Of a stretch of DNA of 10,625 bases, positions 1 to 6,982 are shown in pieces (positions within the stretch are counted from its first letter, which is position 1; the number at the start of each line of letters is the position of its first letter). The stretch lies in assembly GCA_964353455.1 (NCBI GenBank), contig CAYGWP010000274.1:1-10625 (forward strand), written 5' to 3'. The stretch is from CAYGWP01 sp964353455. Lineage in GTDB: Bacteria > Planctomycetota > Phycisphaerae > FEN-1346. Position numbers and translations under genes: made by a program. The notes beneath the pieces are model-generated. The model saw only the letters and a program-made list of their open reading frames with translations, ran no database searches and had not been told where the DNA came from.

Positions 1-2
1 TC

Positions 3-1187
3 GGCCAGAAGATGCAGGAGGAAGTGCTGCGGATGGGCGCGACGAACATCATCGTCGAGGCCGTCAAACCCGCCGAGAGCCAGTCGGCCGCCAGCGCCAC
101 GGCCACCGGCGGCGCCCTCGTGTACGGCCTCACGTACGAGGACGCCGAGCGGTTCCAGTCGAGCATCCGCGGGGCCGACATCATAGTCCCCGCCCGCAGA
201 ATCCCCACCATGGCCCGGTACCTCACGCGGCGCGCACGCGTCGAAGTCCTCGGCACCGTTCCGTGGTACGACAACACCTACGGCATCCAGACGGCCTCCG
301 GGCGATGGCTGACCCACACCGACCTCAGGAAGACCGACAACGTTTGCGTCCTGGGTGCGACCGTGGCCCAGACCCTCTTCCCGCAGATGGAGCCGGTAGG
401 ACAGAACCTGTGGCTGGGCGAATATGCGTACCGGATAGTCGGGGTCCTGAAGGCCCGCGGCCGGGCGTCGGGCAGCGGCGGCGAGGATTTCGACCGCGTG
501 GTCTATATCCCGCTGACTGCCGCCAGCCGCAGGTTCGGCCAGGTCCTCACGGAGCGGACCGCCGGCGGCCACTCGCTCGAAATCTGCGAACTGCACCAGA
601 TCACCGTGAAGTTGGCGGCTGCCCAGCAGGTGCGGCCGGCCGCGAAGATCATCACGCACCTCCTGGAGCGGTTCCACGACTCCAACCGCAAGGACTGGGC
701 GGTCCAGGTGCCGCTGGAGCGGCTCGACGCCCTCGAGCGGACCAAGTGGCTCTTCGTGGTGCTGGGCGTTTCCATTGCGGCGATCAGCCTGCTGGTGGGC
801 GGCATCGGCATCATGAACATCATGCTGGCGAGCGTGACGGAGCGGACCCGCGAGATCGGCATCCGCCGCGCCATGGGCGCCAAACGCAAGGACATCATCC
901 AGCAGTTCCTCGTCGAGACGGTGGTCCTTTCGACGCTGGGGGGCCTCGTGGGCGTGCCGGTCGGCTACCTGTTGGCCCGGATCATCCCGTGGGGCCTGAC
1001 GCGTGCGGCTGCGACGCTGGGCATCGGCGGCGAGGCGGCACTGTCGAGCCTCTCGCAGACCATTGTTACGCCCAGCGCTGTTGTCCTGGCCCTGGGGACG
1101 AGCGTCCTGGTGGGTGTCGTGTCGGGGGTGTATCCGGCGTACCGCGCGGCGCAGATGGACCCGATTCAGGCGCTCAGACACGAGTAG
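3..1187 (+). CDS. ABC transporter permease, MacB/FtsX family (5' partial)
   Basis: Integral-membrane permease of a MacB/LolCE-like ABC exporter. The reading frame is already open at the left edge (Gly-Gln-Lys before the first Met at base 12), and the usual first membrane segment is missing, so the gene starts upstream. Visible numbering starts at base 3. Residues about 1-235 form the periplasmic MacB-type core domain, beginning with the typical post-TM1 stretch ending MGATNIIVE. Then come a membrane segment near 248-275, the FtsX hallmark TERTREIGIRRAMGA at 279-293, a segment near 303-328, and a last one near 352-378 ending in YPAYRAAQMDPIQALRHE, a classic family C-terminus. Such permeases work with a separate ATPase, often also with a membrane-fusion protein. 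Neither is in the window, so the substrate is unknown. The gene converges on the ATPase operon and is probably unrelated to it. Confidence 0.9.
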   Translation, partial: GQKMQEEVLRMGATNIIVEAVKPAESQSAASATATGGALVYGLTYEDAERFQSSIRGADIIVPARRIPTMARYLTRRARVEVLGTVPWYDNTYGIQTASGRWLTHTDLRKTDNVCVLGATVAQTLFPQMEPVGQNLWLGEYAYRIVGVLKARGRASGSGGEDFDRVVYIPLTAASRRFGQVLTERTAGGHSLEICELHQITVKLAAAQQVRPAAKIITHLLERFHDSNRKDWAVQVPLERLDALERTKWLFVVLGVSIAAISLLVGGIGIMNIMLASVTERTREIGIRRAMGAKRKDIIQQFLVETVVLSTLGGLVGVPVGYLLARIIPWGLTRAAATLGIGGEAALSSLSQTIVTPSAVVLALGTSVLVGVVSGVYPAYRAAQMDPIQALRHE

Positions 1188-1192
1188 AATGT

Positions 1193-1221
1193 GGGGAATT
1201 CTCCCCCGCTCCCGCAGCGGG
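1193..1221. terminator. Two small stem-loops in the convergent intergenic gap (possible terminator)
   Basis: The 39 bp between the ABC permease stop and the end of the convergent UspA-like gene hold two inverted repeats. The first is GGGGA-ATTC-TCCCC (1193-1206). The second is CCCGCT-CCCGC-AGCGGG (1205-1221). They overlap by two bases, so only one can form fully at a time. Both are short (5 and 6 bp stems) and neither is followed by a clear U-tract on either strand. A bidirectional terminator is plausible from position alone, and the structural support is weak. Confidence 0.3.
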
Positions 1222-1226
1222 CTCGG

Positions 1227-1679
1227 CTACTTCACTACCAGCACCGGGCACGTGGCGCGGTCAACGATCTGCTGGCGCTGGCGGGCCACGAGGTCGCGCT
1301 GGGCCCGGTGCGACTCAAAGCCACCGATGGCGATCAGGTCAACCCGGCGCTCGTGGACGATCCTCGGAACGATGTCCTCAACGTTGCCGGTAACCAGGAT
1401 TTCCTCGATGACGAGGTGCTCGTCCAGCGCGCGGCTGCGAACGGCAAGGAGATGGCGGCGGGCGCTTTCCTGGAGTTCCTTTTCGAACTCGCTCATTTCG
1501 GCGTCCACGAGGATCTTGACGCTGAGAAGTTGGTGCAGCGTCGCCGTATCGACCACGGCCATGGCCGTCAGGTGTGCGCCCAGCATGCACGCCAGGTCGA
1601 TGGCGCGGCCGGCGGCGTGGAACGCCTGCTCGGTGCCGTCCACCAGGACCAGAATATGATTGACGGGCGACTTAGCCAT
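1227..1679 (-). CDS. Universal stress protein (UspA family), degenerate nucleotide-binding motif
   Basis: Single-domain 150-residue cytoplasmic UspA fold. It begins with the family's first strand (HILVLVDGTEQA, residues 8-19), has the DLACMLGAHLTAMAVVD segment (28-44), then VDLIAIGG (113-120), and ends with ATCPVLVVK (142-150). The usual ATP-binding signature G-2x-G-9x-G(S/T) should follow IAIGG. Instead the sequence reads FESHRAQRDLVARQRQQIVD, with no second Gly and no Gly-Ser before the last helix. ATP binding is therefore unlikely by sequence, as in the non-binding UspA subgroup. The ATG overlaps the stop of the D-subunit gene by 8 bp, and AGGGAG lies 8 nt upstream, so it is probably translated as the last gene of the ATPase operon. 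Its role there is unknown; a link to energy stress is inference. Confidence 0.88.
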   Translation of the reverse strand: MAKSPVNHILVLVDGTEQAFHAAGRAIDLACMLGAHLTAMAVVDTATLHQLLSVKILVDAEMSEFEKELQESARRHLLAVRSRALDEHLVIEEILVTGNVEDIVPRIVHERRVDLIAIGGFESHRAQRDLVARQRQQIVDRATCPVLVVK

Positions 1680-2319
1680 GACCTGCGCTCCCTTCGATCG
1701 CGCGGGCCATGCGGTCCTTGATCATTTTCATAATGATGAATGACTCGCGCTCGCGCTCCTCCAGGCTCGAGACGATGTAGCCGATCGTCTCGGAATAATC
1801 CGGAATGAATATCTTCGACAAGGCGTTGCAGCGTCGCTGGGTCTTGCGGAGTTCCCTCGCCAGGCGCAGCACGGCGTTTTCAAGTTCGGCCAGTTCGGCC
1901 AGCAGCCGCAGCACCTCCGTGAACCGATGCATCGTCTGGTCGGCGCGGACGCTCGTGCCGCCGACGCCGAACTGCGGGCTGACCGGCGCGGGGTGGACCG
2001 CCACCGTCGGGATGCGGATGCCCATGAGGCCCTGGTCCGAGATCTCGACCTTGTGGTCCATGCGGACTGCCAGCGCGGCCCGGTCGGCCGCATCAGAGCC
2101 GATGTCGAGAACCGTCGCCCGGAGGAATGCGAAGGCCTCGGCCATGGACGCGCCGAGACGGCGCTCGGCGTCGCGTGCGCGGCCCAGGCGGCTCATCAAT
2201 TCGAAGATCAGGATCTGGCGCTTCTGCTCAAGGAGGTCGTAGCCTTCGCGGGCGAACGCAAGGCTGCGCTTCAACCCGAGGAGGCTCGACTTCGTCGGCG
2301 CCACTTTCAGTTTGGCCAT
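1672..2319 (-). CDS. atpD: V-type ATPase subunit D (central rotor shaft)
   Basis: Subunit D is the coiled-coil axle that turns inside the A3B3 head and passes torque to the C subunit and membrane ring. The 215-residue product matches the family in length. Its N-terminal helix has the family pattern VAPTKSSLLGLKRSL..A..GYDLLEQKRQILIFEL (residues 6-41). A variable middle (about 85-130) is followed by a long C-terminal helix with LENAVLRLARELRKTQRRCNALSKIFIPDYSETIGYI. The open frame extends 79 codons further upstream, but that part lies in another frame of the B gene and looks nothing like D. The ATG at 2317-2319 has GAAGGT (2326-2331) 6 nt upstream, which fixes the start. It lies 22 bp after B and overlaps the UspA-like gene by 8 bp. 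D being last of the ATPase genes follows the usual A-B-D order. Confidence 0.96.
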   Translation of the reverse strand: MAKLKVAPTKSSLLGLKRSLAFAREGYDLLEQKRQILIFELMSRLGRARDAERRLGASMAEAFAFLRATVLDIGSDAADRAALAVRMDHKVEISDQGLMGIRIPTVAVHPAPVSPQFGVGGTSVRADQTMHRFTEVLRLLAELAELENAVLRLARELRKTQRRCNALSKIFIPDYSETIGYIVSSLEERERESFIIMKMIKDRMARAIEGSAGHG

Positions 2320-2341
2320 CGCCGTACCTTCACGGTCCGCG

Positions 2342-3802
2342 TCAGGATGCGGTCTTCGCCTTGGCGTCGGCCGGCGCGGGGACCTGGGCCCCCTCCATCC
2401 GGCCTTCGCGGTAATGCTTCTTGATGAGTTCGTCGGTAACCCGGTGCAGTTCCTCGTGCGGCAGCATCGAGAGCATGTCCCAGCCGAGTTCGAGCGTCTG
2501 TTCCACGGGGCGGTTCTCGTACTCCCCCTGCCCCAGGAACTTGTGCTCGAACGCATCGCCGAATTTCATGTACTGCTTGTCGAGGACACCGAGTTCCTCT
2601 TCGCCGATGACGTCCGCCAGGCCCCTCGTCTGCCGCACGCGGGCGTAGCAGGCAAACAACTGGCTCGCCAGTTTCGGATGGTCCTCGCGGGTGTAGCCTT
2701 TGCCCACACCGTCCTTCATCAGGCGCGAGAGGCTCGACAGGGCCGCCAGCGGCGGATAGATGCCGCGCCCGTGCAGGTCGCGGTCCAGCACCACCTGCCC
2801 TTCCGTGATGTAGCCAGTCAGGTCGGGCACGGGGTGGCTGATGTCGTCGGAGGGCATCGTCAGGATTGCCATCTGCGTGATGGAGCCGCCGGAACCCTCG
2901 ATGCGGCCCGCGCGCTCGTAGATGCTCGCCAGGTCGGAGTACAGGTATCCGGGGTACCCCTTGCGGCCGGGGATTTCGCCGCGGGCGGTGCCGACCTCGC
3001 GCAGGCTCTCGCAGTAGTTCGTCATATCCGTCAGGACCAGCAGCACGTGCTGGCCGCAGTCGAACGCCAGATACTCGGCCAGTGTGGATGCGGCGCGCGG
3101 CGTAAGGAGCCGCTCGACGCTTGGCGCGTCGGCCAGCGAGAGGAACATCGAGACGCGCGACAGCACGCCCGATTCCTCGAAGTTGCGGATGAAGAACTGT
3201 GCAACGTCGTGCTTTACGCCCATCGCGCCGAACACGATCGAGAACTCGACCTTCTCCTCCAGCAGCCGCGCCTGCCGGACCACCTGGGCGGCCACGCGGT
3301 CGTGTGGCAGCCCGTTGCCGGAGAAGATCGGCAGTTTCTGGCCGCGGACCAGCGAGTTCAGGCCGTCAATGGCCGAGATGCCCGTCTGTATGAACTCGCG
3401 CGGATACCGCCGCGCGTTCGGGTTGATCGGGAGGCCGTTAATGTCGCGGCGGTCGCCCGAAAGTGGAGGCGGCCCGCCGTCCATCGGGCGACCCAGGCCG
3501 TCGAAAATCCGTCCCAGCATCTGCCGCGCAACCGGCAGGCGGAAACTCTCGCCGAGAAAGCGGACCCGCGTCGTCTGGTTCGACAGGCCCGTCGTCCCTT
3601 CGAGGACCTGGATGACGGCGTGCGCGTCCGAAACGTCGAGGACCCGCCCCAGGCGCGTGCGCCCGGAAGCGTCGGTGATCTCGACGACCTCGTCGTAGCC
3701 GACCTCGCGCACGCGCTCCACAACGACCAGCGGGCCCTCAATGCGGGCCGATCCCACGTACTGAAGCCCACGATCCTGAATGTCGAGTTTGAAGTCCGCC
3801 AC
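2342..3802 (-). CDS. atpB: V-type ATPase subunit B (non-catalytic head subunit)
   Basis: Subunit B alternates with A in the hexameric cytoplasmic head. It carries the non-catalytic nucleotide site and supplies the arginine finger to the A site. The 486-residue product keeps the N-terminal barrel (about 1-75), GRIFDGLGRPMDGG (97-110), the INGLPINP segment, FIQTGISAIDGLNSLVRGQKLPIFSGNGLPHD (137-168) with the degenerate P-loop expected of B, and the LTDMTNYCESLREV motif (257-270). Arg360 in LSSLSRLMK corresponds, by my alignment from memory, to the arginine finger. I start it at GTG 3800-3802 (reading V/M-ADFKLDIQD). The frame is open for 35 more codons, but these overlap the A gene and are not B-like. 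AGGGGT sits 6 nt before the GTG. Only 1 bp separates this start from the A stop. The last 15 residues are a low-complexity Pro-Ala-Lys tail. Confidence 0.97.
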   Translation of the reverse strand: MADFKLDIQDRGLQYVGSARIEGPLVVVERVREVGYDEVVEITDASGRTRLGRVLDVSDAHAVIQVLEGTTGLSNQTTRVRFLGESFRLPVARQMLGRIFDGLGRPMDGGPPPLSGDRRDINGLPINPNARRYPREFIQTGISAIDGLNSLVRGQKLPIFSGNGLPHDRVAAQVVRQARLLEEKVEFSIVFGAMGVKHDVAQFFIRNFEESGVLSRVSMFLSLADAPSVERLLTPRAASTLAEYLAFDCGQHVLLVLTDMTNYCESLREVGTARGEIPGRKGYPGYLYSDLASIYERAGRIEGSGGSITQMAILTMPSDDISHPVPDLTGYITEGQVVLDRDLHGRGIYPPLAALSSLSRLMKDGVGKGYTREDHPKLASQLFACYARVRQTRGLADVIGEEELGVLDKQYMKFGDAFEHKFLGQGEYENRPVEQTLELGWDMLSMLPHEELHRVTDELIKKHYREGRMEGAQVPAPADAKAKTAS

Positions 3803-3803
3803 G

Positions 3804-5591
3804 TTAGGACCCCTGCTTGCGGTGCTCTCTGGCCAGCGCGTCAAGTTCGCGGCCGACTCGCGCCTCCAGTTCCCTGAGGCCGTCCATTTCGTTGTTGCCG
3901 AAAGCAACCTTGGCCCGCACGATCTCGGTCACGCTGGGCAGTTGCCGCAGCAGAGCCAGCGGCACCCCCGCATGCACAAGGTCGCGGCCGCGGCGGTAAA
4001 GCGTCAGGATCAGCCGCAGCAGCGCCACCTGCCGCTCGGGGGTGCAGTAACTGTCCTTCTCGTCGTAGGCGCTCTGCGTCAGGAAACCGTCCTTGAAGAT
4101 CTCGGCAATGAAGAGGATCAGCCGCTGAGTGTCGGGCAGCACGTCCGGCCCGACCAGTTTGACGATCTGCTGGAGCCGGTCCTCGCGCTGGAGGATCGTC
4201 ATGGCCTCGGTCCGCATATCGTTCCAGTCGGGGGCCTGAATCTGCCACCACGCGGCCACGTCCTCGGTGTACTCGGAGTACGAGCGGAGCCAGTGGATCG
4301 CCGGGTAGTGCCGCGCGTAGGCCAGTTCAGTATCGAGCGCCCAGAAGCACCGGACGAACCGCCGCGTGTGCTGGGTGACCGGCTCAGAGAAGTCGCCGCC
4401 GGGAGGGCTGACGGCGCCGACGATGCTGACCGAGGCCCTCTGGTCGGCCAGCGTGCGGACCGCGCCGGCCCGCTCGTAGAACTGGGCCAGGCGCGTCGGC
4501 AGCGTCGCCGGGAACCCTTCCTCGGCCGGCATCTCCTCCAGTCGCGCTGCCAGTTCACGCAGCGCCTCGGCCCAGCGGCTCGTCGAGTCGGCGAACACCG
4601 CCACGTCGCGGCCCTGGTCGCGGTAATATTCGGCCAGCGTGATGCCCGTGTAGATCGAGACCTCGCGGGCCGCCACCGGCATGTTCGACGTGTTGGCGAT
4701 CAGGATCGTCCGCTCCATGAGCGGCCGGCCCGACCGCGGGTCCTTCAGTTCCGGGAACTCCCGCAGCACCTCGGTCATCTCGTTGCCGCGCTCGCCGCAG
4801 CCGATATAGACAATGATGTCGGCGTCGGACCATTTCGCCAACTGGTGCTGCGTGATAGTCTTGCCGGTGCCGAAGCCGCCGGGAATCGCCGCCGTCCCGC
4901 CCTTGCCGATCGGGAAGAACGTGTCGATGATCCGCTGACCGGTGACGAGCGGCTGGAGGATGCGGAGTCGCTCGCGGATGGGTCGCGGCTGGCGGACCGG
5001 CCACCGCTGGAGCATCGCCAGTTCCTTCGGCCCGTCGGCCGTCTCGATTATCGCAACCGTGTCGCGGATCGTGTAATCGCCCTTGCCGACAATCGACTTC
5101 ACCGTACCCGACATGCCCGGCGGCACAAGACATAGGTGCCGCACGAGCGGCGACTCGGGGACCTCGCCGATCGTCCGGCCGCGCTGGACGGCGTCTCCGG
5201 CCTTGACCTTCTGCTCGAACGTCCATCGCTTGGCCGTGTCGAGCGGGTCAACCTTCTCGCCGCGGCGGATCCACGCGCCGCTGCGGGCCTGGATGCCCGG
5301 CAGCGGCCGCTGAATGCCGTCGTAAATGTTCCCAACCAGCCCCGGACCGAGCCACACCGAGAGCGGGGCACCCGTACGCTTGATCGGCGACCCGGGCTTC
5401 AGCATGGTCGTGTCTTCATAGACGGCAATGGTGGCACGGTCGCCGATGAGGCGGACGACCTCGCCCACCAGCCCCAGTTCGCCGACCTCGACGACCTCGT
5501 ACATCTGTGCCCCGTGCATGCCGGTAGCGGTCGCAATGGGGCCGCTGACGCGCGTCACGACGGGCTTTCCGGTATCAGTCAGGACGGTCAT
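3804..5591 (-). CDS. atpA: V-type ATPase subunit A (catalytic)
   Basis: Catalytic subunit of the A3B3 head, which hydrolyses or makes ATP in the cytoplasm. The 595 residues match the family. N-terminal barrel: VTRVSGPIATATGMHGAQMYEVVEVGE (12-38). The A-specific bulge domain occupies about 110-190. The Walker A P-loop is GGFGTGKT (238-245), with Thr242 where eukaryotic enzymes have the redox-sensitive Cys. The catalytic Glu267 lies in GCGERGNEM (264-272). The Walker B region is VAVFADSTSRWAEALRE (330-346), followed by GAVSPPGGDFSEPVTQ (392-407) and a helical C-terminal domain. All residues needed for catalysis appear present. The ATG directly abuts the TAA of the E gene with no gap, and AAGGAG (5598-5603) lies 6 nt upstream, so start and coupling are clear. 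B follows after 1 bp, supporting equal synthesis of A and B. Confidence 0.98.
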   Translation of the reverse strand: MTVLTDTGKPVVTRVSGPIATATGMHGAQMYEVVEVGELGLVGEVVRLIGDRATIAVYEDTTMLKPGSPIKRTGAPLSVWLGPGLVGNIYDGIQRPLPGIQARSGAWIRRGEKVDPLDTAKRWTFEQKVKAGDAVQRGRTIGEVPESPLVRHLCLVPPGMSGTVKSIVGKGDYTIRDTVAIIETADGPKELAMLQRWPVRQPRPIRERLRILQPLVTGQRIIDTFFPIGKGGTAAIPGGFGTGKTITQHQLAKWSDADIIVYIGCGERGNEMTEVLREFPELKDPRSGRPLMERTILIANTSNMPVAAREVSIYTGITLAEYYRDQGRDVAVFADSTSRWAEALRELAARLEEMPAEEGFPATLPTRLAQFYERAGAVRTLADQRASVSIVGAVSPPGGDFSEPVTQHTRRFVRCFWALDTELAYARHYPAIHWLRSYSEYTEDVAAWWQIQAPDWNDMRTEAMTILQREDRLQQIVKLVGPDVLPDTQRLILFIAEIFKDGFLTQSAYDEKDSYCTPERQVALLRLILTLYRRGRDLVHAGVPLALLRQLPSVTEIVRAKVAFGNNEMDGLRELEARVGRELDALAREHRKQGS

Positions 5592-6242
5592 TTACGACTC
5601 CTTTGACGGGCCGCCCCCGGGGATGAGCGCTGCGGCCACGGCGATGGCGGGGCGCACCTGCGGCCAGAGCCTGGCCAGGCGCGCGGCAAAACTCTGGTCG
5701 CAAGTCCGGCGGCCGTCCCCATCAGAGACACGGAGCCCGGCCTGGATATTGGCCGGCTCGGGCGCGACGGCAAGTTCGACATCGCGGCCGGCGCGACGGC
5801 GAACATCCTCGAGCCACCCGTCGCCAAGCGTCTGGCGGTCCGCCGCGGAGAGTGCGATTACGAACTTGCTGCCGTCCATCGAGGCGATCGCGTCGGCGGC
5901 CAGCGAAACAAGCGCCCCGCGATAGTCCAGGCCTTCGCGCGCGGCCAGGCGGCGGGCCGTCTCTTCGCGAACCGATTCCAGCGCGGCCTCGATGCGCGCC
6001 GACCGCATGCGGCCGACCTCGACCGGAACGGCCCCGAGGATGAGGTCCCGGCGCCGTTGGGCCTCGGCGCGGGCCGCATCCAGCCGCGCTCGCTGGTCCT
6101 TCTCGGCTTCAGCCTTGGCCTCGGCCAGAATGGCCTCGGCCTCCTGCTGGGCGCGGAGGAGGGTGCGTTCCCCTTGCCGTTTGGCGTCCGCGAGAATCTC
6201 CTCTCGCAGGACCTCTTGCGGATTGGCATTGGCCGCCGTCAC
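5592..6242 (-). CDS. atpE: V-type ATPase subunit E (peripheral stalk)
   Basis: Subunit E pairs with the H/G subunit as a right-handed coiled coil forming the peripheral stalks that stop the head rotating with the shaft. The 216-residue product has a long charged Ala/Glu/Lys/Arg helix (about 8-105, for example AQQEAEAILAEAKAEAEKDQ at 31-50). A globular C-terminal domain follows, ending in the family signature AGLRVSDGDGRRTCDQSFAARLARLWPQVRP. The start is GTG at 6240-6242, overlapping the F stop by 4 bp (GTGA), with GGAGGA about 9 nt upstream in the end of F. The product is a little longer than the Thermus E subunit (about 188). Its place directly after F and before A is not the commonest order. 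Confidence 0.94.
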   Translation of the reverse strand: MTAANANPQEVLREEILADAKRQGERTLLRAQQEAEAILAEAKAEAEKDQRARLDAARAEAQRRRDLILGAVPVEVGRMRSARIEAALESVREETARRLAAREGLDYRGALVSLAADAIASMDGSKFVIALSAADRQTLGDGWLEDVRRRAGRDVELAVAPEPANIQAGLRVSDGDGRRTCDQSFAARLARLWPQVRPAIAVAAALIPGGGPSKES

Positions 6243-6568
6243 TGGAGGCGCTCCTCCTCTTGTCCGATGCGGATGCCGATCGCCTCCTGGACGAACTGGC
6301 GGAGCGTCTTGCGCCCGGGCATCGGCCCTTGCGGTCCGGGGATTTCCACAACGAGCGGCTCTTTCCGCCCTGAACGCATCTCATCAACCAGGGGCCGGAT
6401 CCCAGCAGCAACCCGGTCCGTCAGGATGAGGATGCCGACGTCCAGCCGCGCCGCCGCCTCTTCGACGGCTGCGCGCGCGCCGTCCGGCGTGTCCGCCACC
6501 CGGCCCTCGACACCCGCCAGGCGGAATCCTCGCACGGTATCCTCATCCGCGATGCAGTAGAACTTCAC
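6239..6568 (-). CDS. atpF: V-type ATPase subunit F (rotor)
   Basis: Subunit F is a small Rossmann-like protein bound to the side of subunit D in the central shaft. The 109-residue product is the usual family size. It shows the expected first strand and turn (KFYCIADEDTVRGFRLAGVEG, residues 2-22), an alternating helix, then DVGILILTDRVA (43-54) and PLVVEIPGPQGP (71-82), a strong F-subunit hallmark. The C-terminal segment after about residue 88 is the flexible helix (LRQFVQEAIGIRI) that in homologues can regulate hydrolysis. The start is GTG at 6566-6568, with an AGG-rich but imperfect ribosome site. It lies 10 bp after the K gene and overlaps E by 4 bp. Confidence 0.94.
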   Translation of the reverse strand: MKFYCIADEDTVRGFRLAGVEGRVADTPDGARAAVEEAAARLDVGILILTDRVAAGIRPLVDEMRSGRKEPLVVEIPGPQGPMPGRKTLRQFVQEAIGIRIGQEEERLQ

Positions 6569-6578
6569 GTGCCTTGCC

Positions 6579-6944
6579 TTACATCGTGTACATGATCAGG
6601 ATGGCGATGGCAAAACCGAGCACCGCAAGCCCCTCGGCCAGCGCGACGAACAGGATCGTGCGGCCCACCAGTTCGGGCTTCTCGGCGACGGCCCCGATGG
6701 CGGCCGACCCGACCCGCGCGACCGCGTAGGCCGCGGCGGTAATGCTGATGCCCGCGACGAGCGCGGCCGCAAAGGCCTTCGTCATAAGCCGGACCGATGC
6801 GCCTTCCTCCGCCGGCGCAACCGCCGCGCCCTCTGCCGGAGCAACCGCCGCGCCCTCGGCTGGTGCACTCGACGCCATCACCACCTGTCCCGCCAGCACG
6901 AGGCCCACGAAGGCCAGCGCCATCACTGCGTAACGCCAATTCAT
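6579..6944 (-). CDS. atpK: V-type ATPase subunit K/c (membrane rotor ring proteolipid)
   Basis: Ring subunit that carries the ions during rotation. I choose ATG 6942-6944 because AAGGAG (6953-6958) lies 8 nt before it; an upstream in-frame ATG at 6978-6980 has no ribosome site. The 121-residue product has three parts. Residues 1-27 are a signal-peptide-like hydrophobic stretch, with possible cleavage after Ala24 or Ala27. Residues 28-48 are a repeated PAEGAAVA linker. Residues about 55-121 are one c-type hairpin: helix 1 with ITAAAYAVARVGSAAIGAVAEKPE, helix 2 with LFVALAEGLAVLGFAIAILIMY. Glu104 is the ion-binding carboxylate. It is therefore a single-hairpin (8 kDa core) type, not the duplicated four-helix type. 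By my alignment Val replaces the helix-1 Gln found in Na+ rings, and Glu104 is followed by Gly-Leu. This leans to H+ coupling, which is inference. Confidence 0.93.
   Translation of the reverse strand: MNWRYAVMALAFVGLVLAGQVVMASSAPAEGAAVAPAEGAAVAPAEEGASVRLMTKAFAAALVAGISITAAAYAVARVGSAAIGAVAEKPELVGRTILFVALAEGLAVLGFAIAILIMYTM
6817..6864. repeat. 24-bp direct tandem repeat within the K-subunit gene
   Basis: Two adjacent 24-bp units, 6817-6840 and 6841-6864, are identical over their first 17 bases (starting GCAACCGCCGCGCCCTC on the plus strand) and diverge slightly at the end. A third, degraded partial unit lies just before 6817. In the protein the units give two PAEGAAVA octapeptides followed by PAEEGA, between the signal-like N-terminus and the first ring helix. 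Unit length is a multiple of three, so copy-number change by slippage would keep frame. Confidence 0.9.
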
Positions 6945-6952
6945 TGCATAGT

Positions 6953-6958
6953 CTCCTT
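6953..6958 (-). promoter_or_regulatory. Strong ribosome binding site fixing the K-subunit start
   Basis: On the minus strand this reads AAGGAG, with 8 nt to the ATG at 6942-6944. It is one of the best Shine-Dalgarno matches in the operon, which fits the need for many K copies per complex. It rules against the upstream in-frame ATG and TTG candidates, which lack such a site. Confidence 0.8.
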
Positions 6959-6982
6959 CTACCTTGAGGTCATGCTCCATGA

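Noticed and set aside
1003..1721. Plus-strand frames spanning the end of the ABC permease and the UspA-like gene
   Set aside because: They cross the convergent intergenic gap and read through two well-supported genes in wrong frames; Arg/Ser-rich translation without a domain.
2320..2556. 79-codon N-terminal extension of the D-subunit frame
   Set aside because: The extension lies inside the B gene, is Arg/Ser/Thr-rich and unlike D; the ATG at 2317-2319 has a good ribosome site and gives the normal family N-terminus.
2312..3877. 521-codon open frame on the plus strand opposite the B-subunit gene
   Set aside because: Mirror of the high-GC B gene with biased third positions. The translation is low-complexity His/Arg/Ala/Val-rich without any recognisable domain, while the minus strand encodes an unmistakable ATPase subunit.
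3803..3907. 35-codon N-terminal extension of the B-subunit frame
   Set aside because: Falls within the A gene and lacks B-family similarity; the GTG at 3800-3802 gives the expected N-terminus and has AGGGGT 6 nt upstream.
3780..5135. 451-codon open frame on the plus strand opposite the A-subunit gene
   Set aside because: Same explanation: antisense shadow of a strongly conserved gene, with no domain, no plausible start context and Arg/Asp/His-rich composition.
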